Shown: piece after piece, positions 8,708-14,068 of the stretch
Layout of the letters: the number at the start of each line of letters is the position of its first letter
Numbering within the stretch: the stretch's first letter is position 1
NCBI GenBank assembly: GCA_021817355.1
Contig: JAKAVI010000168.1
Location: forward strand, 1-14,592
Direction of reading: 5' to 3'
Source of the DNA: Pseudomonadota bacterium
GTDB taxonomy: Bacteria > Pseudomonadota > Alphaproteobacteria > Micropepsales > Micropepsaceae
Length of the DNA: 14,592 nt
Program-made: the position numbers and the translations under genes
The notes under the pieces: model-generated
Seen by the model: the letters and a program-made list of their open reading frames with translations, nothing else
What the model was told of the DNA's origin: nothing
Database searches by the model: none

Positions 8708-11700
8708 TCATACCGCCTCCACAGCAGCAACACCAGGTAGGGACTTTATAGCGCTACGCAGTTGGGCGGTGACATGAAAGCCTTTCGGCAAGCGGATTTC
8801 AGCTTCCTGCCCATCTGCTGCGGGCACCACGAGCGTAACAATGCCCTTACCCGCTTCACGCAGTTGGGCCGCGATCGCCCCCAAGGGTTCGGTGCCCTCC
8901 AGAAAGATACGCATCCCCTCGCCTGCCTGCGCTGCCGCCTGTTCTAGATCGGTCGCCGAGAGTGCCCGCAGTTTTAACTCCTCGCCTTCACGCGAAGCAC
9001 TCACCTTGAGGAGCACAGATTTTCCGGGTTCAAGAAGTGAACGGGAGGCGGCGAGCGCCTCGGGAAAAAACATCACCTCAAACATGCCAGACGCATCCGA
9101 GAATGACACGAAAGCGTACGACTGATCATTCTTGCCCCGTCGCTCCGATTTTCTAATTATAGTACCTGCCAGCAGCGTGACGAATGACATTCGACGATCT
9201 TCGACTACTTGGACGAAGTTGGCAACCTGCAACCGCTTGAGGGCGACGTCAAAGTTGTCGAGCGGATGCCCCGAAAGATAGAACCCGATAGCAGAAAATT
9301 CTTCACCCAGTCGCTCGTGCGCAGGCCATTCGTCAATATTGGCAAGCCGAATTTCCACGGTCTCATTGCCAACTTCATCAAATAATGTTGATTGACCACT
9401 CTCTCGCTCACGGCTCGCACGCGTCGCATCACCTAATACTGCATCAGCGCTTTCAACGAGTTGGTGTCGATTTGCGTTCAGTGCGTCGAAGGCACCCGCA
9501 CGTGCAAGCATTTCAAAACAACGCTTATTGACGAGTTTCGGGTCAATTCGTCGCGCAAAATCGGCAAGTGAGGTAAAAGTTCCTCCGGACCTTCTCACCT
9601 CTACAACGTGATCCATTGCCTGGCGACCAACACCCTTGACTGCAGCGAGTGCATAAAAAATGCTAGCTCTCTCATGATCACAGGAAAACGCCGCTTCGGA
9701 ACGATTGATGTCGGGAGGTCGCACGATGATCCCAAGTCGCTGCGCTTCCTGACGGAAGATATTTAAGCGATCTGTGTTGCCAATATCGAGAGTCATCGAG
9801 GCAGCAAGAAATTCAACCGGGTAATTGGCCTTCAAATATGCAGTCTGGTAGGCGACTTGAGCATAGGCCGCAGCATGCCCCTTATTGAAGCCGTAGCCGG
9901 CAAATTTAGCCGCCTGCTCGAAGATCTGCTCGGCAATATTGGAATCTACTCCCTTTTGTTTTGCGCCTGCAACGAACCGTTCGCGATGCAATGCCATTTC
10001 AGAGGGAATCTTCTTACCCATGGCTCGTCGCAGGAGATCGGCATCACCAAGTGAATAGCCACCAAGTTCGCGTGCAATGCTCATGACATCTTCCTGATAG
10101 GTCATCACCCCATAGGTTTCCTTCAGGATTGGCTCCAGTGCAGGATGGAGGTACTCCGGCTTCTCGCGACCATTTTTACACGCAATATACTTGGGAATGG
10201 AATCCATTGGGCCTGGTCGATAGAGAGCAACCAGCGCAACCAGATCATTGATGTGATCAGGCTTCATCTTGCGCATTAGATCGCGCATGCCCTGACCTTC
10301 GAGCTGAAACACTCCCACGCTTTCGCCCCGTGCCAGCATATCGAAGGTGCGACGATCTTCAAAAGCAATAGACTGGGTATTTAGCTCAATCCCGCGTCGG
10401 GCTAAAAGTTCTTCCGCCTTGGCAATTACAGTTAGGGTCTTCAAACCTAAAAAATCGAATTTCACGAGTCCGGATTTTTCCGCGTCCTCATAATCAAATT
10501 GTGTTACCGGCATATCCGATCGGGGATCGCGATAAAGCGGAACCAACTCGTCGAGAGGTCTGTCCCCAATTACAACTCCGGCCGGATGGGTTGAAGCGTG
10601 CCTATAAAGTCCCTCTATTTTGCGTACCACATTGAAAAGGCGTACTGCCGCCGGTTCCGACTGGGCAATTTCGGAAAGCCGCGGCTCATGACTTAAGGCA
10701 TCTTCAAGCGATACCGGCTTACCCGGAGGGTTAGGAATCAATTTAGCAATGCGGTCTACAAGACCAAGCGGAAGTTGTAATACACGACCGACGTCACGGA
10801 CCGCTGCACGCGCCTGCAGGGATCCCAATGCCATAATATGAGCAACGCGATCCAGTCCATATTTGTGCTGGACATAGTGAACAACTTCGTCGCGACGTTC
10901 CTGACAAAAATCGATATCAAAATCCGGCATAGATATGCGTTCCGGGTTCAGAAAGCGTTCAAATAGTAACCCGAAACGCAAGGGATCGAGATTAGTAATA
11001 TCCAATGACCATGCGACCAGCGAGGCGGCACCCGAACCGCGTACGCCAACAGGAATACGCTGCCCTCGCGTCCATTTCATAAAATCAGAAACGATAAGAA
11101 AATAGCCGGGAAAATCCATGCGGTTGATGATCTCAAGTTCATAAGCAAGCCGCTCGTCATACTGTTCACGGGGTGCATACAGCCCACTTTCAGTCAACCG
11201 TCTTTCTAATCCACTTTGTGCCAAACGCTTTAACTCGTCCTGTGGCGAGAGACCTGAAGCTGGCTCAAACTTTGGCAATATGGGTTTGCGCTTTTTAGGT
11301 CGAAAGGCACACCTTTGCGCTATCTCTATCGTGTTGGCGATAGCTTCGGGCAAGTCAGCAAATTGCGCACTCATTTCGGCAGGAGACTTAAACCGATGTT
11401 CTCGGGTAAGCCGTCGACGATCACTTTGCGAGACATAGGTGCTGTCAGCGATACAGAGCAAGGCATCGTGTGCCTCGTACATATCTTCACGGCCAAAATG
11501 CACATCATTGGTGGCTACAAGCGGCATGGATTTGTCATAAGCCAGATCAATCAGAAACCGCTCAGCAGTGCGCTCCTCAGCAATTCCGTGACGCTGTAGC
11601 TCGATATAAAGACGGTCATCAAATATTTCTGCGAGCTGATCCAGGATTAACGATGCCGTATCTAACTGCCCGCTAGCCAGAAGCCCGTTAAGAGGACCGC

Positions 11701-12151
11701 CTGAACCGCCGGTCAAAGCGATCAAGCCCTTGCCATGCTTAGCGAGCGCCGAGGCATCCACATGTGGCCATTCTCCGGGACCGCAGGTCAGATACGCAGC
11801 ACTCAGTAATTTAACGAGATTGCGATAGCCGTCAGGATTTTGTGCCAGCAGGGGCAGGACGGGTGGTTTTTGACGCATGCCCAACCCGGAAATCTGAGGC
11901 GTTGGATCCAGATCCACCGAAACCAAGGCCCCGACGATAGGCTGCACGCCCTCATTGGCCAAGGTTTCGGAAGTGTCAAAAACACCGAACAGATTATTGT
12001 TGTCACAGATAGCGACCGCAGGCATGGCAAGAGAAGTGCAAAGCCTGGCGAGTTCCTTAGGACGAACAGCCCCTTCAAGGAGCGAATAGCAACTTTTGAC
12101 ACGTAGATGGACGAAGTTAGCGACTACCCTGCCCAATGCTTTTTCGGTCAT
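8708..12151 (-). CDS. dnaE: DNA polymerase III alpha subunit (DnaE1 type)
   Basis: The replicative polymerase, 1147 aa. In order: an N-terminal PHP domain (about 10-275, starting FVHLRVKSCYSLLEG); the C-family polymerase core with RGSGAASLVAWSL, PDFDIDFCQERR (D412, D414) and VKFDFLGLKT (D566); GPMDSIPKYI; and GYGFNKGHAAAYA. A helix-hairpin-helix region with GVGRQAMDHV, the clamp-binding QSTLF at 920-924 and a C-terminal OB domain follow. The three aspartates align with E. coli D401/D403/D555 at a constant offset. The layout and start are DnaE1, not the shorter error-prone DnaE2. ATG 12151 has AGGGA 6 nt upstream; a longer frame to 12181 lacks support. K19 replaces the histidine usual in RVHS, so the PHP site is degenerate. 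The middle is AT-richer (hand-counted lines about 47-50% GC) than the 3' end (about 68%). It is a single gene facing the aminotransferase. Confidence 0.98.
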   Translation of the reverse strand: MTEKALGRVVANFVHLRVKSCYSLLEGAVRPKELARLCTSLAMPAVAICDNNNLFGVFDTSETLANEGVQPIVGALVSVDLDPTPQISGLGMRQKPPVLPLLAQNPDGYRNLVKLLSAAYLTCGPGEWPHVDASALAKHGKGLIALTGGSGGPLNGLLASGQLDTASLILDQLAEIFDDRLYIELQRHGIAEERTAERFLIDLAYDKSMPLVATNDVHFGREDMYEAHDALLCIADSTYVSQSDRRRLTREHRFKSPAEMSAQFADLPEAIANTIEIAQRCAFRPKKRKPILPKFEPASGLSPQDELKRLAQSGLERRLTESGLYAPREQYDERLAYELEIINRMDFPGYFLIVSDFMKWTRGQRIPVGVRGSGAASLVAWSLDITNLDPLRFGLLFERFLNPERISMPDFDIDFCQERRDEVVHYVQHKYGLDRVAHIMALGSLQARAAVRDVGRVLQLPLGLVDRIAKLIPNPPGKPVSLEDALSHEPRLSEIAQSEPAAVRLFNVVRKIEGLYRHASTHPAGVVIGDRPLDELVPLYRDPRSDMPVTQFDYEDAEKSGLVKFDFLGLKTLTVIAKAEELLARRGIELNTQSIAFEDRRTFDMLARGESVGVFQLEGQGMRDLMRKMKPDHINDLVALVALYRPGPMDSIPKYIACKNGREKPEYLHPALEPILKETYGVMTYQEDVMSIARELGGYSLGDADLLRRAMGKKIPSEMALHRERFVAGAKQKGVDSNIAEQIFEQAAKFAGYGFNKGHAAAYAQVAYQTAYLKANYPVEFLAASMTLDIGNTDRLNIFRQEAQRLGIIVRPPDINRSEAAFSCDHERASIFYALAAVKGVGRQAMDHVVEVRRSGGTFTSLADFARRIDPKLVNKRCFEMLARAGAFDALNANRHQLVESADAVLGDATRASRERESGQSTLFDEVGNETVEIRLANIDEWPAHERLGEEFSAIGFYLSGHPLDNFDVALKRLQVANFVQVVEDRRMSFVTLLAGTIIRKSERRGKNDQSYAFVSFSDASGMFEVMFFPEALAASRSLLEPGKSVLLKVSASREGEELKLRALSATDLEQAAAQAGEGMRIFLEGTEPLGAIAAQLREAGKGIVTLVVPAADGQEAEIRLPKGFHVTAQLRSAIKSLPGVAAVEAV

Positions 12152-12247
12152 ACCGCATCCCTGCCCCTGCGCACTCCACACCTAGCCCGGGCGGGCGGTG
12201 CACGAAACGGCACATTAGCGACTTTCCACAGCCTATCGATTGTGCCC
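12152..12247. other. Upstream region of dnaE
   Basis: This short non-coding stretch lies between the TnpB relic and the dnaE start. It includes the dnaE Shine-Dalgarno (AGGGA) and a GC-rich run around 12184-12196 (GCCCGGGC-like). I could not identify a convincing -35/-10 pair here. Transcription may start farther up in the islet or from a weak promoter I cannot see. Confidence 0.4.
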
Positions 12248-12622
12248 CTAACTTCCTCTCCGCCCTGACGGGCGGAGGTTGCGGCGAGACGCATCATACG
12301 GCCTGCAGCTGGTTCTTGCGTCATCGGGCTGGCTGATGTGAGCGGGAGGCACCTCTAACAGCCTGCCGCCGTGATCCGCCAGCTTGTAGTTTGGCAGGGT
12401 GTGGACAAGCATTGCCTCTTGCCACTCCACCTCGGCCCGCTGCGGCGCCACCTCGCAGCGTCGGCTGGCAAAACTGAACTTTGGCCGGGGCAATACCGGT
12501 CACGGCACGGCTCTGGCGCGAGGTTATAGACGAACTGGCACGCACCAGCGATCTGCCATGTCTGTGCTCCTGCCCAGGCGTCGGGTAGAGGCGCAACAGT
12601 GCAGCTTTGTGTTCGATCGTGA
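12248..12622 (-). pseudogene. Decayed TnpB (IS200/IS605 OrfB) relic, frameshifted and internally deleted
   Basis: TnpB is the RNA-guided nuclease of IS200/IS605-type transposons. Here only broken pieces remain, in three minus-strand frames. Frame a (about 12622-12569) reads IEHKAALLRLYPTPGQE, the family's N-terminus. Frame b (about 12566-12485) continues with QTWQIAGACQFVYNLA. Frame c (12484-12248) has KFSFASRRCEV, RAEVEWQEAMLVHTL, and then directly YKLADHGG and RLLEVPPAHISQ. That last motif normally precedes the C-terminal zinc finger, some 250 residues later. So there are frameshifts near 12565 and 12482 and a large deletion at about 12386-12397 that removes the whole RuvC catalytic core. 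After ISQ the zinc-finger cysteines are lost and the frame ends at 12248. It cannot be an active nuclease. Family recognition is from memory of conserved motifs. Confidence 0.8.
12258..12277. repeat. Perfect 8-bp hairpin at the end of the TnpB relic
   Basis: CTCCGCCC and GGGCGGAG are separated by a 4-base loop (TGAC on the plus strand). The hairpin overlaps the last codons of the relic on its 3' side, where IS200/IS605 elements carry their right-end hairpin and the guide-RNA scaffold. It is not followed by a T-run on either strand, so it is not a typical intrinsic terminator. Assignment as a right-end remnant is inference. Confidence 0.55.
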
Positions 12623-12653
12623 GGAAAACATACCATTAACATCGGAGTTTGCT

Positions 12654-12674
12654 GGGCTGAGCTCCGCTCAGGCC
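12654..12674 (-). terminator. Hairpin at the 3' end of the 35-codon gene, terminator-like without T-run
   Basis: On the minus strand CTGAGC-GGA-GCTCAG forms a perfect 6-bp stem with a 3-base loop. It is extended by two G-C pairs beyond one mismatch. The TGA stop of the small gene lies inside the left arm. No U-tract follows, so it may protect the transcript end or attenuate read-through to dnaE rather than terminate it fully. Confidence 0.35.
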
Positions 12675-12775
12675 ATTCCGATGAACCCTACAGCCGCATG
12701 AGCCAGAACGAACGTAGCAGCTATAAAGGTGATCAGCCCTGCTCCAGCGATCATGTCGGAAACCCAGATTTTCAT
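12668..12775 (-). CDS. 35-aa single-pass membrane peptide, LexA-box promoter (not previously recognised)
   Basis: The frame starts ATG at 12775 and ends TGA at 12668, and encodes a peptide of 35 residues. It has a short N-terminus, MKIWVSD, with one lysine and one aspartate. An uninterrupted hydrophobic segment runs from about residue 8 to the end (GLITFIAATFVLAHAAVGF), with only a histidine as a polar residue. It is best read as one inner-membrane helix. The strongest evidence that it is real is upstream. AAGGAGG lies 9 nt before the ATG, one of the best Shine-Dalgarnos in the window, and beyond it is a promoter with a perfect TTGACA -35 framed by two LexA boxes. I recognise no homologue. 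Small SOS-controlled membrane peptides are known: Caulobacter SidA, which blocks FtsW, and E. coli TisB, a pore-forming toxin. By analogy this could be a division inhibitor or membrane-depolarising peptide; that is inference. Confidence 0.75.
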   Translation of the reverse strand: MKIWVSDMIAGAGLITFIAATFVLAHAAVGFIGMA

Positions 12776-12803
12776 ATTGAAGGCCCTCCTTGTTGGTGGA
12801 CCG

Positions 12804-12832
12804 AGCTAAATGTTCTTTTTTTGTTCTGTCAA
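12804..12832 (-). promoter_or_regulatory. Promoter of the 35-codon gene: perfect -35 between two LexA boxes
   Basis: On the minus strand a perfect TTGACA (12832-12827) is followed after 17 bases by TTAGCT (12809-12804), a poor -10. Transcription would start near 12797, about 20 nt before the ATG, leaving a short leader made mostly of the Shine-Dalgarno. The -35 lies exactly between two 15-bp LexA boxes, and the downstream box fills the spacer, so bound repressor would block RNA polymerase directly. Confidence 0.65.
12812..12826. promoter_or_regulatory. LexA box 1, GTTC-N7-GTTC
   Basis: On the plus strand GTTC at 12812-12815 and GTTC at 12823-12826 are exactly 7 bases apart, with an all-T spacer. 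This matches the alphaproteobacterial SOS box, a direct repeat unlike the E. coli CTGT-N8-ACAG palindrome. The T-rich spacer is also typical of such boxes. It covers the -35/-10 spacer of the minus-strand promoter. Confidence 0.75.
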
Positions 12833-12847
12833 GAACATAAACAGAAC
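12833..12847. promoter_or_regulatory. LexA box 2, GAAC-N7-GAAC (inverted orientation)
   Basis: GAAC at 12833-12836 and GAAC at 12844-12847 are exactly 7 bases apart, the reverse-strand form of the same box. It lies directly upstream of the TTGACA. With box 1 it makes a fully symmetric 38-bp array (12811-12848): two TGTTCT and two AGAACA hexamers with spacers of 5, 4 and 5 bases. Such symmetry is unlikely by chance and suggests cooperative binding of two repressor dimers. Confidence 0.75.
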
Positions 12848-12873
12848 ATTGTCGCCCATTGGGGTTGAAATTG

Positions 12874-12901
12874 TTGCCTGGGACCTTGTTTAGTGTATAA
12901 A
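12874..12901 (+). promoter_or_regulatory. Promoter of the hicB-like gene
   Basis: TTGCCT (12874-12879) and TATAAA (12896-12901) are 16 bases apart, a plausible sigma-70 promoter pointing into the hicB-like gene. Transcription would start near 12908, leaving a leader of about 20 nt. The -10 overlaps the left arm of the palindrome at 12898-12923. The LexA array ends 26 bp upstream of this -35, so it probably does not block this promoter directly. Confidence 0.55.
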
Positions 12902-12923
12902 GTGTGTCAAAAGGCACACTTTA
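12898..12923. promoter_or_regulatory. Palindrome over the hicB -10 and leader, probable autoregulatory operator
   Basis: TAAAGTGTG (12898-12906) and CACACTTTA (12915-12923) are perfect 9-bp inverted arms with an 8-base spacer. Allowing one mismatch, the symmetry extends to 12894-12927, into the ATG. It covers most of the -10 and the probable start site. HicB antitoxins bind palindromic operators in their own promoters through their C-terminal DNA-binding domain, so this is the natural candidate site for the adjacent gene. Confidence 0.65.
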
Positions 12924-12926
12924 CAC

Positions 12927-13352
12927 ATGTCAAAGCGCTATTATCCCGCCGTAATTGAGCGGTCCGAAGGCGGAGCGATTGCCGTCTGGTTTCCGGATTT
13001 TCCGGACTGCGTAGCTGCCGCCAGCACGCAGGATATAGCAGTGCAAAAGGCGGAACACGCCCTTCAGATGACAGTCGCCAAGCAGGCCGAAGACGACAAG
13101 GCCCCGCCAACTCCCAGCAGCATGGAGACGATACCATTACCCAAGAGTAGCAATGTGATCGCCCTTGCCTTGATCGGAGTCGACCTTCCCGATCCGTCCG
13201 AGCGGGTTAATATTTATCTGCCCAGAAGCCTGTTGTCAGAGGCGGACACATATGCTGAAACCCTTGGCATGAGCCGCTCTAGCTTCTTTGGCTTGGCGAT
13301 ATCCATAATGCTGGGCCGCCGACCACCCCTGCCACGCGCGCCCGCGCCCTAA
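12927..13352 (+). CDS. hicB: HicB-type antitoxin / regulator, no hicA partner present
   Basis: The 141-aa protein has two parts. Residues 1 to about 60 match the HicB partial RNase-H fold: [23 protein letters not shown], and AEHALQMTV on a helix. Residues about 91-132 ([21 protein letters not shown] with [15 protein letters not shown]) look like a ribbon-helix-helix DNA-binding domain. A low-complexity linker (about 54-72, with PPTPSS) joins them. In complete systems HicB neutralises the mRNA interferase HicA, a roughly 60-aa dsRBD-like protein encoded next to it. No hicA frame exists on either side. The gene therefore looks like an orphan antitoxin, now perhaps a regulator only. The Shine-Dalgarno is weak: AAAGG, 12 nt from the ATG. 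Its TAA overlaps the lolD stop by a few bases. Confidence 0.88.
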   Translation: MSKRYYPAVIERSEGGAIAVWFPDFPDCVAAASTQDIAVQKAEHALQMTVAKQAEDDKAPPTPSSMETIPLPKSSNVIALALIGVDLPDPSERVNIYLPRSLLSEADTYAETLGMSRSSFFGLAISIMLGRRPPLPRAPAP

Positions 13353-14068
13353 ATCTTGCGCGACGGCTCTGCAGGAGCCCGAAGATCGCCCCCGGCGACC
13401 AAAGACCCTTCTCGCAGCACAAGCGCCCGATCCATTTTGGACGCCAGATCAAGATTATGCGTGGCTACCAGCGCCGCGAGACCCTCTGCCCGCACCATGC
13501 GCACCAGCGCGTCGAATACGCCACCGGAGGTGCGTGGATCCAAATTTCCTGTGGGCTCGTCAGCGAGGAGCAAGCGCGGCTTGTTGGCCAAAGCGCGAGC
13601 AATGGCAACGCGCTGTTGCTCACCTCCAGATAACTGGGCTGGCCGATGTTCAAGGCGAAGTGCAAGCCCCATCTCCTCCAAGAGCGCAGCGGCCCGCGCG
13701 CGCGCGTGCGGGCCACCAACTCCAGCAATACGCTGGGGGATCATCACATTTTCCAAGGCCGTGAACTCTGGCAGCAGGTGATGGGCTTGATAAACAAAAC
13801 CGATGAATTCCCGACGCAAACGCGTGCGTTCACCATCGCCGAGCTGGGAGGCGGCTCGGCCGGCGATGAACACTTCACCCGCACTGGGTGTCTCTAGAAG
13901 ACCCGCCATGTGCAGTAGCGAGGACTTACCCGCGCCGGAGGGCCCCACCAGAGCCACGAGTTCACCGGGACGCACTTCCAAGCTGAGATCCCGAAAGACC
14001 TCAAGTGTAACTTCCGCTTGATGGTAGATTCGGCTTACACGCTCAAGCCGAAGCATCGCCTCACTCAT
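13349..14068 (-). CDS. lolD: Lipoprotein-releasing ABC transporter ATP-binding protein LolD
   Basis: The ATPase of the LolCDE-type complex, which extracts mature lipoproteins from the inner membrane for transfer to the carrier LolA. The 239-aa sequence has Walker A GPSGAGKS (42-49), a Q-loop in [10 protein letters not shown], the signature LSGGEQQR starting at L146, Walker B LLLADEP with D170 and E171, and the switch histidine in VATHNLDLA. The ATG at 14068 overlaps the end of the permease gene by 8 nt and has GGAA about 10 nt upstream; a second ATG four codons on is possible. The 3' end meets hicB tail to tail with overlapping stops. In related genomes dnaE follows lolD closely; here a 1.2-kb islet lies between. 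Confidence 0.96.
   Translation of the reverse strand: MSEAMLRLERVSRIYHQAEVTLEVFRDLSLEVRPGELVALVGPSGAGKSSLLHMAGLLETPSAGEVFIAGRAASQLGDGERTRLRREFIGFVYQAHHLLPEFTALENVMIPQRIAGVGGPHARARAAALLEEMGLALRLEHRPAQLSGGEQQRVAIARALANKPRLLLADEPTGNLDPRTSGGVFDALVRMVRAEGLAALVATHNLDLASKMDRALVLREGSLVAGGDLRAPAEPSRKI

Noticed and set aside
8708..12151. Possible DnaE2 (SOS mutagenesis polymerase), prompted by the LexA boxes nearby
   Set aside because: Length, start motif, PHP sequence, lolD neighbourhood and the position of the clamp motif all fit DnaE1. No imuA or imuB is present, and the LexA boxes belong to a separate gene 500 bp upstream.
12006..12181. Longer N-terminus of dnaE (start at 12181)
   Set aside because: The extra residues have no Shine-Dalgarno and no similarity to DnaE; ATG 12151 has AGGGA 6 nt upstream and gives E. 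coli-like residue offsets.
12353..12926. A hicA toxin gene next to hicB
   Set aside because: I looked in all frames on both sides; only TnpB pieces, the membrane peptide and regulatory DNA are present.
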